Shown: positions 25,601 through 38,840 of the stretch, piece by piece
How the letters are laid out: each line of letters starts with the position of its first letter
How positions within the stretch are numbered: the first letter of the stretch is position 1
Origin: Corella eumyota
Lineage: Eukaryota; Chordata; Ascidiacea; Phlebobranchia; Corellidae
Direction of reading: 5' to 3'
Assembly: GCA_963082875.1 (NCBI GenBank)
Contig: OY720100.1
Coordinates: forward strand, 14,470,591-14,534,590
DNA length: 64,000 nucleotides
Notes under the pieces: model-generated
Seen by the model: the letters and a program-made list of their open reading frames with translations, nothing else
Told to the model about the DNA's origin: nothing
Database searches by the model: none
Program-made: the position numbers and the translations under genes

Positions 25601-26435
25601 TTCGTAAAACATCACCATCACCAACACAAAACAAATATGTAACTTTACCTTAAATTAAATCAAACACTTCTCATAACACGATCAAATAGTTAGAACAACA
25701 CTTTAAATATTTGTAAGCAAATTTCTAATCCATTTTATTTTATAGAAAAAAAAGATCAGAGCATACATCCACTATTACCATTGTTACCAAAGGGGTCAAC
25801 CATTTGGCTTTTTAGAGGGGCCAAGCGATCGTTTTTTCTGAAGGGTCAGTCAGAAGGGGTTATGCAGCCGACCCTTTTATTAGAGGATTCAATATTCTTA
25901 TGTACTGATCAATAATAAACTGTACAAACCGACATGGACATTTAACTGTGTAAAAGTTTACACTGTATAAACAAAACTGCTGTATTAAAAACTGGACATT
26001 AATTTTCAAAAATACAGCCAATATGTTATTTATTTTTCTATAATTTTGTACTTTAAATTTACTACTCCTTTTTTATACATAAAAACCAATTTTTTCACAA
26101 AGTAGTTGTACTACTAAACATGTAATCTGTATTGCAATATTCTTTAGACTTCTAATTTATTTTATTACTTCAATTTTTATACTGTATTTATGTTTAATTA
26201 TTTTGATTTTTTATTCAATGTGTTGTATTTTTATATTTTTTTCAATTTTGCTTTTTTATCTATTTAATGTATTGTTATTTTTATTCTATAGTAACTGAAT
26301 TTATTGACCATTTTTTCATTGTAAATTATACATATTTTTACTCTATGATATCGTGTGTAATACAATTGTGTTTTACTTTGTACTTTCTTTATTCTTGCAA
26401 TGTCAAAATACAAATGAAATAAAGGGTTTTTATTT
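25601..26435. other. Spacer, nothing recognised
   Basis: AT-rich; no gene, RNA gene or tandem repeat supported. Confidence 0.4.
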
Positions 26436-27075
26436 TTACACTCTGACCATCCAATTCTGCCATGAATATCTTTTAAAAACTGGCCCAATAACATTAAAAA
26501 GAACTTAAATAACTTAGAATTTGTCCAATTAACATGAAAAATAATTTTTTGTTGCCCGAAACATAGAAAATAACTTATAAATTTGTCCAATTATCATGAA
26601 AAATCACTTATATTGGCCTGAGACATAGAAAATAACTTAATTTTTGTCCAATTAAAATGAAATATAACTTCAAAAATGGTCCGAAACAAAGAAAATAACT
26701 TAAAATTTGTCCAATTAACATGATAAATAATTCAAAATTTGCCCAAAACATGAAAAATAACTTAATTTTTGCACAATTAACATAAAAATAACTTCAAATT
26801 GGCATAAAACATAAAAAATAACTCTATTTTTGCCCAACTAACATGGAAAATAACTTAAAATTGGCCAGAAATATAGAATATAACTTAATTTTTGTCCAAT
26901 TAGCATTAAATTAATTTAAAATTGGCCCGAACATAGAAAATAACCTGATTTTTGTCCAATTAACATTAAAAATTACCTAAAATTGAATCGAAACATGAAA
27001 AATAACTTGATAATTTTCAAATTAGCATTAAAAATAACACAAAACTAGTCCTAAAGTCATGGAAATATTTTAAAA
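26436..27075. repeat. Minisatellite, ~62-bp unit, about 10 copies
   Basis: The unit alternates 'TGTCCAATTAACATG', 'AAAAATAACTTAAAATTGGCC' pieces and 'CGAAACATAGAAAATAACTT'. The word 'GTCCAATTA' or a variant recurs at about 26521, 26583, 26646, 26709, 26769, 26831, 26897 and 26956. The copies are imperfect and decay towards 27075. Confidence 0.8.
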
Positions 27076-27329
27076 TTGACCCAATACTCATTAAATACTC
27101 TGCCAAATATAGTCTCTCATAATAGTTATTTATACCCAGTTAATATATTGAATTAACAAGTATTTATTTATGCCAAAAGCATATACAAATTAATACATAA
27201 TACCCAAAAGTGGGTCTAAATAAAAATATATTTAAAATGGTAAAAGATTCCAAAAGGAAAAATGTTTAGAAAAATTAAACAATAATTGTAGCACACATTT
27301 TTAAAATATCAAAGAATATTAAGCCCCCA

Positions 27330-27935
27330 GCAGTTTATTAATTACAATTTTAAAAGTCTGAGAAGTGTATTGTTTATACATTATTTAAGCCAGTGCGGTT
27401 TTAATAATAAAATTAAAATTCAATTTAAAAATTTTACCTTTTTTTTTGCATTTTTTTTGGCTTATGTAATATGTAACTAATTTTTTTATCTAGTATGTTA
27501 GTTAAGCAAGTGCGCGTTCAATAACATGTTTAATTTTAATTTTTAAAACATAGCACCAATTTGTTAGTTGTGTCATAACTTTATTAATAATTAATATTTT
27601 TTCAAAATTTTGCTGGTAATACGTTATTTAAGCCAGTGCAGTTTTAATAATAACATTAAAATTCAATTTAAAAATTTTACCCTTTTTTTATTTTTTTATG
27701 GTATATGTAATATGGAACTAATATAGGGTCAAGTGGGGTCATAATAGGCAAATAAAAAAGTGATATAACTTTTGTTTTACAATATTTTTTAACGAATTTC
27801 TTTATCTAGTATGTTAGTTAAGCAATTGCCCATATAAAAATGTGTTTAATTTTGATTTTTGAAATATAGCACGAACTAAATATGAGACATAACTTTATTA
27901 TGATTCGAAGTCTTAGATTTCTTATCAATTGCTTG
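27330..27935 (-). repeat. Diverged, inverted satellite monomers flanking the array (left)
   Basis: About two monomers related to the 312-bp satellite but in opposite orientation and strongly diverged. 'TTTAAGCCAGTGC' recurs at about 27387 and 27630, and 'TATCTAGTATGTTAGTTAAGC' at about 27488 and 27803. Read on the minus strand they restore the monomer order: GCACTGGCTTAAA, then ATATTAAT, then CTTAACTAACATACTAG. Confidence 0.6.
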
Positions 27936-28082
27936 TTTAATTATTATAATTTATGGATCGTTATTAGGTTTTTAAATTTTGCTCAGTTTATATTATAATA
28001 TTAATAACTTAAAAATGGCTTAAAAAAATAATTTTTGTTTGTTTACCATATTTTAAATCTTGTTTGTTCATTAAAATTAAAG

Positions 28083-31000
28083 TTCGTGATATTTTAGGAC
28101 AATGATATTTGCATATAAATTTTTTGAAAAAAAAATAAAAAATCTTAAATCGAAAAATAATTGTTTTGCTTAAACTGCACAGGTCCAATTAACGTGTTTA
28201 CAAAATATTTTTTTTAAATAATAATATTCAAAAAAGTTATGACACTTTTATTAAGAATTGATGAAATTTCAAAACTTAAAATTTTATATTTTATTTAAAT
28301 TTTTTGAAAAAAATAAAATATTTCAAATTGAAAAAAAATTGCTCTGCTAGAACTGCACAGCCAATTAACGTGTTTACAAAATATTTTTTAAAAATATTAA
28401 TATTCATAAAAATTTTGACCCTTTTATTAAAAATTGATGAAATCTCAAAACCTAAAATTTTGTATTTTATTAGACGCGCATTGGCCTAACTAACATTCAA
28501 GATAAAACATTTCGCGAAAATTTTTAGTAAAACAAAAGTTTGAGGTAATTTTTATTTTGGGTTTAATTAGGTCACGTGATATTTTTGGCCAATGATATTG
28601 CATACAAATTTTTTGAAAAAAAATAAAAAATTTTAAATCGAAAAATAATTGTTGTGTTAAAACCGCACAGGTCCGATTACCGTGTTTACATAATATTTTT
28701 CAAAAATATTAATATTCATAAAAGTTATGATACTTTTATTAAAAATTTATGAAATCTCAAGACCTAAAATTTTGTATTTTATTAGACGCGCATTGGCCTA
28801 ACTAACATTCAAGATAAAACATTTCGCGAAAATTTTCAGTAAAACAAAAGTTTGAGGTAATTTTTTTTTTGGTTATCATTAAGTCACGTGATATTTTTGG
28901 CCAATGATATTGCATACAAATTTAAAAAAAAATAAATAAAAAATTTTAAATCGAAAAATAATTGTTGTGTTAGAACCGCACAGGTTCAATTACCGTGTTT
29001 ACAAAATATTTTTCGAAAATATTAATATTCATGAAAGTTATGAAACTTTTATAAAAAATTTATGAAATCTCAAAACCTAAAATTTTGTATTTTATTACAC
29101 GCGCATTGGCCTAACTAACATTCAAGATAAAACATTTCGCGAAAATTTTCAGTAAAACAAAAGTTTGAGGTAATTTTTATTTTTGTTTTCATTAGATCAC
29201 GTGATATTTTTGCCCAATGATATTGCATACAAATTTTTTGAAAAAAAATAAAAAATTTTAAATCGAAAAATAATTGTTGTGTTAGAACCGCACAGGTCTG
29301 ATTACCGTGTTTACATAATATTTTTCAAAAATATTAATATTCATAAAAGTAATGATACTTTTATTAAAAATTTATGAAATCTCAAAACCTAAAATTTTGT
29401 ATTTTATTAGACGCGCATTGGCCTAACTAACATTCAAGATAAAACATTTTGCGAGAATTTTCAGTAAAACAAAAGTTTGAGGTAATTTTTATTTTGGGTT
29501 TAATTAGGTCACATGATATTTTTGGCCAATGATACTGCATACAAATTTTTTGAAAAAAAATAAAAAATTTTAAATCGAAAAATAATTGTTGTGTTAGAAC
29601 CGCACAGGTCCAATTACCGTGTTTACAAAATATTTTTTGAAAATATTAATATTCATAAAAGTTATGAAACTTTTATTAAAAATTTATGAAATCTCAAAAT
29701 CTGAAATTTTATATTTAATTAAGCGCGCATTGGCCTAACTAACATTCAAGATAAAACATTTTGCAAAAATTTTGAGTAGAACAAAAGTTTGAGATAATTT
29801 TTATTTTGGGTTTAATTAGGTCACGTGATATTTTTGGCCAATGATATTGCATACAAATTTTTTGAAAAAAAATAAAAAATTTTAAATCGAAAAATAATTG
29901 TTGTGTTAGAACCGCACAGGTCCAATTACCGTGTTTACAAAATATTTTACAAAAATATTAATATTCATAAAAGTTATGAAACTTATATTAAAAATTTATG
30001 AAATCTCAAAACCTAAAATTTTGTATTTTATTACACGCGCATTGGCCTAACTAACATTCAAGATAAAACATTTCGCAAAAATTTTCAGTAAAACAAAAGT
30101 TTGAGGTAATTTTTATTTTGGGTTTAATTAGGTCACGTGATATTTTTGCCCAATGATATTGCATACAAATTTTTTGAAAAAAAATAAAAAATTTTAAATC
30201 GAAAAATAATTGTTTTGTTAGAACCGCACAGGTCCAATTACCGTGTTTACGAAATACTTTTCAAAATTATTAATATTCATAAAAGTTATGAAACATTTAT
30301 TAAAAATTTATGAAATCTCGAAACCTAAAATTTTGTATTTTATTACACGCGCATTGGCCTAACTAACATTCAAGATAAAACATTTCGCGAAAATTTACAG
30401 TAAAACAAAAGTTTGAGGTAGTTTTTATTTTGGGTTTAATTAGGTCACGTGTTATTTTTGGCCAATGATATTGCATACAAATTTTAAAAAAAAAATAAAA
30501 AAATTTAAATCGAAAAATAATTGTTGTGTTAGAACCGCACGGATCCAATTACCGTGTTTACAAAATATTTTTCGAAAATATTAATATTCATGAAAGTTAT
30601 GTTTATTATACGCGCATCGGCCTAACTAACATTCAAGATAAAACATTTCGCGAAAATTTTCAGTAAAACAAAAGTTTGAGGTAATTTTTATTTTGGTTTT
30701 CATTAGGTCACGTGATATTTTTGGCCAATAATATTGCATACAAATTTTTTGAAAGTAAATAAAATATTTTAAATCGAAAAATAATTGTTGTGTTAGAACC
30801 GCACAGGTCCAATTACCGTGTTTACATAATATTTTTCAAAAATATTAATATTCATAAAAGTTATGAAACATTTATTAAAAATTTATGAAATCTCGAAACC
30901 TAAAATTTTGTATTTTATTACACGCGCATTGGCCTAACTAACATTCAAGATAAAACATTTCGCGAAAATTTTCAGTAAAACAAAAGTTTGAGGTAATTTT

Positions 31001-34000
31001 TATTTTGGGTTTAATTAGGTCACGTGATATTTTTGGCCAATGATATTGCATACAAATTTTAAAAAAAAAATAAAAAAATTTAAATCGAAAAATAATTGTT
31101 GTGTTAGAACCGCACGGATCCAATTACCGTGTTTACAAAATATTTTTCGAAAATATTAATATTCATGAAAGTTATGAAACTTTTATTAAAAATTTATGAA
31201 ATCTCAAAACCTAAAATTTTGTATTTTATTACACGCGCATCGGCCTAACTAACATTCAAGATAAAACATTTCCCGAAAATTTTCAGTAAAACAAAAGTTT
31301 GAGGTAATTTTTATTTTGGGTTTAATTAGCTCACGTGATATTTTTGGCCAATGATATTGCATACAAATTTTTTGAAAAAAAATAAAAATTTTTAAATTGA
31401 AAAATAATTGTTGTGTTAGAACCGCACAGGTCCAATTACCGTGTTTACAAAATATTTTTCAAAAATATTAATATTCATAAAAGTTATGAAACTTTTATTA
31501 AAAATTTATGAAATCTCAAAACCTAAAATTTTGTATTTTATTACACGCGCATTGGCCTAACTAACATTCAAGATAAAACATTTCGCAAAAATTTTCAGTA
31601 AAACAACAATTTGAGGTAATTTTTATTTTGGGTTTAATTAGGTCACGTGATATTTTTGGCCAATGATATTGCATTCAAGTTTTTTGAAAAAAAAAAAAAA
31701 ATTTTAAATCGAAAAAGAATTGTTGTGTTAGAACCGCACAGGTCCGATTACCGTGTTTACATAATATTTTTTAGAGAATATTAATATTCACAAAAGTTAT
31801 GAAACTTTTATTAAAAATTTATGAAATTTCAAAACCTAAAATTTTGTATTTTATTAGACGCGCATTGGCCTAACTAACATTCAAGATAAAACATTTCGCA
31901 AAATTTTTCAGTAAAACAAAAGTTTGAGAAAATTTTTATTTTGGGTTTAATTAGGTCACGTGATATTTTTGGCCAATGATATTGCATACAAATTTAAAAA
32001 AAAAAATAAAAACTTTTAAATTGAAAAATAATTGTTGTGTTAGAACCGCACATGTCCAATTACCGTGTTTACAAAATATTTTTCAAAAATATTAATATTC
32101 ATAAAAGTTATGAAACTTTTATTAAAAATTTATGAAATCTTAAAACCTAAAATTTTGTATTTTATTACACGCGCATTGGCCTAACTAACATTCAAGATAA
32201 AACATTTCGCGAAAATTTTCAGTAAAACAAAGGTTGAGGTAATTTTTATTTTGGGTTTAATTAGGTCACGTGATATTTTTGGCCAATGATATTGCATACA
32301 AATTTTTTGAAAAAAAATTAAAAATTTTAAATCGAAAAATAATTGTTGTGTTAGAACCGCACAGGTCCAATTACCGTGTTTACGAAATATTTTTCAAAAA
32401 TATTAATATTCATAAAAGTTATGAAACTTTTATTAAAAATTTATGAAATCTCGAAACCTAAAATTTTGTATTTTATTACACGCGCATTGGCCTAACTAAC
32501 ATTCAAGATAAAATATTTCGCGAAAATTTTCAGTAAAACAAAAGTTTGAGGTAATTTTTATTTTGGGTTTAATTAGGTCACGTGATATTTTTGGCCAATG
32601 ATATTGCATACAAATTTTTTGAAAAAAATAAAAACTTTTAAATTGAAAAATAATTGTTGTGTTAGAACCGCACAGGTCCAATTACCGTGTTTACAAAGTA
32701 TTTTTCAAAAATATTAATATTCATAAAAGTTATGAAACTTTTATTAAAAATTTATGAAATCTCAAAATCTAAAATTTTGTATTTTATTACACGCGCATTG
32801 GCCTAACTAACATTCAAGATAAAACATTTCGCGAAAATTTTCAGTAAAACAAAAGTTTGAAGTAATTTTTATTTTGGTTTTCATTAGGTCATGCGAAATA
32901 TATATTTTTGTGATATTTTTTTTTGTGTTATTTTTGGCCAATCATATTGCATACAAATTTAAAAAAATAAAATAAAAACTTTAAATCAAAAAATAATTGT
33001 TGTGTTAGAACCGCACAGGTCCAATTACCGTGTTTACAAAATATTTTTCGAAAATATTAATATTCATAAAAGTTATGATACTATTATTAAAAATTTATGA
33101 AATCTCAAAACCTAAAATTTTGTATTTTATTACACGCGCATTGGCCTAACTAACATTCAAGATAAAACATTTCGCGAAAATTTTCAGTAAAACAAAAGTT
33201 TGAGGTAATTTTTATTTTGGGTTTAATTAGGTCACGTGATATTTTTGGCCAATGAGATTGCATACAAATTTTTTGAAAAAAAATAAAAAATTTTAAATCA
33301 AAAAATAATTGTTGTGTTAGAACCGCACAGGTCCAATTACCGTGTTTACAAAATATTTTACGAAAATATTAATATTCATAAAAGTTATGAAACTTTTATT
33401 AAAAATTTATGAAATCTCAAAACCTAAAATTTTGTATTTTATTACACGCGCATTGGCCTAACTAACATTCAAGATAAAACATTTCGCAAAAATTTTCAGT
33501 AAAACAACAATTTGAGGTAATTTTTATTTTGGGTTTAATTAGGTCACGTGATATTTGTGGCCAATGATATTGCATTCAAGTTTTTTGAAAAAAAAAAAAA
33601 AATTTTAAATCGAAAAATAATTGTTGTGTTAGAACCGCACAGGTCCGATTACCGTGTTTACATAATATTTTTTAGAGAATATTAATATTCACAAAAGTTA
33701 TGAAACTTTTATTAAAAATTTATGAAATTTCAAAACCTAAAATTTTGTATTTTATTAGACGCGCATTGGCCTAACTAACATTCAAGATAAAACATTTCGC
33801 AAAATTTTTCAGTAAAACAAAAGTTTGAGAAAATTTTTATTTTGGGTTTAATTAGGTCACGTGATATTTTTGGCCAATGATATTGCATACAAATTTTAAA
33901 AAAAAAATAAAAACTTTTAAATTGAAAAATAATTGTTGTGTTAGAACCGCACATGTCCAATTACCGTGTTTACAAAATTTTTTTCAAAAATATTAATATT

Positions 34001-34794
34001 CATAAAAGTTATGAAACTTTTATTAAAAATTTATGAAATCTCAAAACCTAAAATTTTGTATTTTATTACACGCGCATTGGCCTAACTAACATTCAAGATA
34101 AAACATTTCCCGAAAATTTTCAGTAAAACAAAGGTTGAGGTAATTTTTATTTTGGGTTTAATTAGGTCACGTGATATTTTTGGCCAATGATATTGCATAC
34201 AAATTTTTTGAAAAAAGATTAAAAATTTTAAATCGAAAAATAATTTTTGTGTTAGAACCGCACAGGTCCAATTACCGTGTTTACGAAATATTTTTCAAAA
34301 ATATTAATATTCATAAAAGTTATGAAACTTTTATTAAAAATTTATGAAATCTCGAAACCTAAAATTTTGTATTTTATTACACGCGCATTGGCCTAACTAA
34401 CATTCAAGATAAAATATTTCGCGAAAATTTTCAGTAAAACAAAAGTTTGAGGTAATTTTTATTTTGGGTTTAATTAGGTCACGTGATATTTTTGGCCAAT
34501 GATATTGCATACAAATTTTTTGAAAAAAAATTAAAAATTTTAAATCGAAAAATAATTGTTGTGTTAGAACCGCACAGGTCCAATTACCGTGTTTACAAAA
34601 TATTTTTCAAAAATATTAATATTCATAAAAGTTATGAAACTTTTATTAAAAATTCATGAAATCTCAAAACCTAAAATTTTGTATTTTATTCGACGCGCAT
34701 TGGCCTAACTAACATTCAAGATAAAACTTTTCGCGAAAATTTTCAGTAAAACAAAAGTTTGAGGTAATTTTTATTTTGGGTTTAATTAGGTCAT
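28083..34794 (+). repeat. Satellite array, ~312-bp monomer, about 22 copies
   Basis: Head-to-tail array. The landmark CGCGCATTGG (or a close variant) recurs at 28475, 28787, 29100, 29412, 29724, 30036, 30348, 30611, 30923, 31234, 31546, 31859, 32170, 32481, 32792, 33135, 33447, 33760, 34071, 34382 and 34694. Spacing is 311-313, except one unit about 49 bases short (30348-30611) and one about 31 long (32792-33135). Monomers are highly similar. Diagnostic variants repeat at an offset of 1900 bases (31602/33502, 31771/33671, 32227/34127), giving a six-monomer higher-order unit. Most monomers carry CACGTG (for example 28573-28578) and a nearby CCAAT. The first two monomers are the most diverged. 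Confidence 0.97.
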
Positions 34795-35808
34795 AAGGTC
34801 GCGCAAACAATTCAATGTACGCGAAATAAAAAAATGTTTTTTGTTCTTTTAATTATTTTCAAAAATTTCTTTATCTTGAGCATTAGTTATATCAAAACAG
34901 TTCTAAAAAAATTTAAAAATCAATGTAATAAATTTGTCATACTTCTCGGAAATACTAATGTTTGCTAAAAATTTTTGCAAGCACGGCTGTTAGAACAGTG
35001 CCGTTTTATTGGTATAGTTATCTTTTGATTTAAAAAAAAAAAAATTTTTAAAACTTTTTTACTAGTGTGCTTTTGATTATTTTGAGAAGTCTAAGTTGGA
35101 AACCAAAACTCGGAACTCAGTACTGAGAGTTGTGGGCCTTTCGCACTGAGCTAACTGCCACGACCTTACAATGATGCAAAATTGTATACATAGCTTAAGT
35201 AAGCACTTGTAATAATAAAAAAACTAGATTTATTTGATAAATAAAATATGGTTCAAAATATTTGATTATTTTAACATAAATTTTTATAAATAAAAAACGA
35301 TATGCATAAACATTAACTAAGAATATTACAAACCTTTGATTTTTAATAAACAAACAAGCATTTATATATATAATACAAACAAAAACTAATATTTAACCCA
35401 GTTTTAAGTTGATGATATTAGGATATAAATTATAGTAAATTTTAAATTCTTAAAATTGATTTTTATTAAATAAACAAGCATTTAAATATGATAAATAAAC
35501 GAAAATTATTTTTCTAATTTGTTTTTTAATTACTTATATTATAAAATACATCATACCAAATTTTTAATGCTTAATGTCGAACTTTAATTTTTAATGAACA
35601 AACCAGCATTTAAATATAAAAAACAAACAAGAATTATTTTTTAATTTATTTTCGAATTATAAATATTATAAGACAAAACCGACCAAAATTTAAAAACCTA
35701 ATAACAATCTTTAAATTTAGATAAACAAACACCTATTAATTAGTAATTAGTGACAAAAATTAAATTCGTTTTTGAGTTACTAATATCATGCTATACAATT
35801 GACAAAAA
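34795..35808 (+). repeat. Array tail duplication, copy 1
   Basis: Begins 'AAGGTCGCGCAAACAATTC' and runs to about 35808, where satellite sequence resumes. It is repeated at 36717-37791 with high identity. Its first 220 bases, read on the minus strand, are a diverged inverted satellite monomer ('CTAACAGCCGTGC' onward, about 34990 back to 34860). Relative to copy 2 it lacks about 55 bases near 35070. It includes a tRNA-like segment on the minus strand (about 35085-35165). Confidence 0.85.
35085..35166 (-). mobile_element. tRNA-like element inside array tail, copy 1
   Basis: The minus strand reads 'GTGGCAGTTAGCTCAGTGCG' (A-box-like) and, about 40 bases later, 'GAGTTTTGGTTTCCAAC' (degenerate B box). 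It resembles a tRNA-derived SINE head rather than a functional tRNA gene. It is present at the same place in copy 2. Confidence 0.5.
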
Positions 35809-35814
35809 TTTATT

Positions 35815-36716
35815 TTTTTTTCAAAAATTAAAAATTTTAAATCGAAAAATAATTGTTGTGTTAGAACTGCACAGGTCCAATTACCGTGTTTACAAAATAT
35901 TTTTCAAAAATATTAATATTCATAAAAGTTATGAAACTTTTATTAAAAATTTTTGAAATCTCAAAACCTAAAATTTTGTATTTTATTACACGCGCATTGG
36001 CCTAACTAACATTCAAGATAAAACATTTCGCGAAAATTTTCAGTAAAACAAAAGTTTGAGGTAATTTTTATTTTGGGTTTAATTAGGTCACGTGATATTT
36101 TTGCCCAATGATATTGCATACAAATTTTTTAAAAAAAAATAAAAAATTTTAAATCGAAAAATAATTGTTGTGTTAGAACCGCACAGGTCCAATTACCGTG
36201 TTTACAAAATATTTTTCGAAAATATTAATATTCATAAAAATTATGAAACTTTTATTAAAAATTTATGAAATCTCAAAACCTAAAATTTTGTATTTTATTA
36301 CACGCGCATTGGCCTAACTAACAACCAAGATAAAACATTTCGCGAAAGTTTTCAGTAAAACAAAAGTTTGCGGTAATTTTTATTTTGGGTTTAATTAGGT
36401 CACGTGATATATTTGGCCAATGATATTGCATACAAATTTTTTTTTTTTAAATAAAAAATTTTAAATCGAAAAATAATTGTTGTGTTAGAACCGCACAGGT
36501 CCGATTACCGTGTTTACATAATATTTTTTAGAGAATATTAATATTCATAAAAGTTATGATACTTTTATTAAAAATTTATGAAATCTCAAAACCTAAAATT
36601 TTGTATTTTATTACACGCGCATTGGCCTAACTAACAACCAAGATAAAACATTTCGCGAAAATTTTCAGTAAAACAAAAGTTTGCGGTAATTTTTATTTTG
36701 GGTTTAATTAGGTCAA
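35815..36716 (+). repeat. Second satellite block, three monomers
   Basis: Three monomers of the same family and orientation as the main array (landmarks 35991, 36303, 36616). The first is truncated at its left end. The monomer at about 36525 carries the 'TTTTTAGAGAATATTAATATTC' variant that also marks 31771 and 33671 in the main array, so the blocks share recent ancestry. Confidence 0.95.
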
Positions 36717-38000
36717 AAGGTCGCGCGAACAATTCAATGTACGCGAAATAAAAAAAAAAATTTTTTGTTCTTTTAATTATTTTCAAAATTTCTTTATCTT
36801 GAGCATTAGTTATATCAAAACAGTTCTAAAAAAATTTAAAAATCAATGTAATAAATTTGTCATAACTCTCGGAAATATTAATGTTTGCTAAAAATTTTTG
36901 CAAGCACTGCTGTTAAAACAATGCCGTTTTATTGGTATAGTTATCTTTTAATTTAAAAAAAAAAAAAAAAATTTTTAATCTTTTTTACTAGTGTGCTAGG
37001 TCACGTGATCATAGGACCGTCCCTATGTACGCAAAATACAAAAAATTGGTTAGTTGCTTATTTTGAGGAGTCTAAGCTGGGAACCAAACCTCGGAACTCA
37101 GTACTGAGAGTTGTGGGCCTTTCGCACTGAGCTAACTGCCACGACCATTCAATGATACAAAATTGTATACATAGCTTAAGTAAGCACTTGTAATAATAAA
37201 AAACTAGATTTATTTGATAAATAAAATATGGTTCAAAATATTTGATTATTTTTAACATAAATTTTTATAAATAAAAAAAGATATGCATAAACATTAACTA
37301 AGAATATTACAAACCTTTGATTTTTAATAAACAAACAAGCATTTATATATATAATTTAAACAAAAACTAATATTTAACCCAGTTTTAAGTTGGTGATATT
37401 AGGTTATAAATTATAGTAAATTTTAAATTCTTAAAATTGATTTTTATTAAATAAACAAGCATTTAAATATGATAAATAAACGAAAATTATTTTTCTAATA
37501 TGTTTTTTAATTACTTATATTATAAAATACATCATACCAAATTTTTAATGCTTAATGTCGAACTTTAATTTTTAATGAACAAACCAGCATTTAAATATAA
37601 AAAACAAACAAGAATTATTTTTTAATTTATTTTCGAATTATAAATATTATAAGATAAAACCGACAAAAATTTAAAAACCTAATAACAATCTTTAAATTTA
37701 AATAAACAAACACCTATTAATTAGTAATTAGTGACAAAAATTAAATTCGTTTTTGAGTTACTAATATCACGATATACAATTAACAAAAATTTAAAAAATT
37801 AATAACAACCTTTAAATTTTAATAAACAAACACCTATTATTAAGTAATTAGTGATAAAAATTAAAATTTTAATTTATTTTTGAGTTAGTAATATCATAAT
37901 ATACAATTGACCAAGATTTAAAAAATTAATAACAACCTTTAAATTTTAATAAACAAACACCTATTAATTAGTAATTGGTGATAATTAAATGTCGTAAATA
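36717..38000 (+). repeat. Array tail duplication, copy 2, with extra internal repeats
   Basis: Copy of 34795-35808 up to about 37791. It also carries about 55 bases (around 37000) containing 'AGGTCACGTGATCATAGGAC'. Beyond the shared part, three tandem units of about 124 bases (starting near 37681, 37803 and 37930) repeat 'AAATAAACAAACACCTATTA'. A tRNA-like segment recurs on the minus strand at about 37066-37145. Confidence 0.8.
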
Positions 38001-38111
38001 GGAGGTTTGCGATTCGTTGGGATATTAACAAACATACTAAAAATTTGGAACTTTTAGTTTTAAAGAACAAAAGTTATCGTCTTTCCAAATTCTGACTAGA
38101 AAGAATAAAAA

Positions 38112-38272
38112 CAATAAATACACTGACAATAACAATATGTTTCGAAATCTAAGATTTCGAACCATAATAAATACACTGACAATAACAATATGTTTCGAAA
38201 TCTAAGATTTCGAACCATAATAAATACACTGACAATAACAATATGTTTCGAAATCTAAGATTTCGAACCATA
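38112..38272. repeat. Tandem repeat, 53-bp unit, three near-identical copies
   Basis: 'AAATACACTGAC' recurs at 38116, 38169 and 38222. Each unit contains the palindrome-like 'TTTCGAAATCTAAGATTTCG'. The copies are virtually identical, so the expansion is recent. Confidence 0.9.
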
Positions 38273-38840
38273 AAAATACATTTTACTTGAAAATAAAAAA
38301 TAATTAACATATAATACAGTCTTATAATCAAAATAACAGAATAATTACATAAAAAGTACAAAAAATATTGCATTTCATTAGACATGGTTATTGGTACAAC
38401 AACTTTGAGATAAAAAATAAGTTAATTTGACGTACAAAATCTATAGAAAAACAAATTACATAAAAAGTATGCAAAAATTACAGTTTATATAAACATATGT
38501 CCAATTTTAAACTTCTATACAGTTAATGTCTTTGTCCGTTTGTACAGTTAATTTGGATCTGTACATTAGATTGTTTAAAATCCTTTGTAAAATGGTTATT
38601 AGACCCTTGACAAAAAAACCTGGAACCTCAGAAAACAAGAACTAGCCCCTAAGAATGGGTGATTGGATGTCCCCCAGAAAAAGCGTAGTAGCGGTTCTTT
38701 TAGAAAATGTTGTATGTATGCTTTGATCTTTTTTCCTATAAAATAATAAAGTTTAGTATATTGCATACAAATATTTAAGTGTGGTTGTAATTATTTGATT
38801 GTGTTAACTGTTTAGGCTGCACGTGTTAACTAATTAAATT
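38273..38840. other. Spacer, nothing recognised
   Basis: AT-rich; no gene or repeat supported. Confidence 0.4.

Noticed and set aside
30363-33960. Recurrent 61-codon antisense open frame in the satellite monomers
   Set aside because: It repeats only because the monomer repeats. It is interrupted in most monomers, is low-complexity (F/K/I-rich), and single-base indels in A-runs shift it freely, so there is no sign of selection.
28083-36716. Regular repeat array considered as a CRISPR-like or bacterial array
   Set aside because: The period is 312 bp with no unique spacers, and the surrounding genes have introns; it is a eukaryotic satellite.
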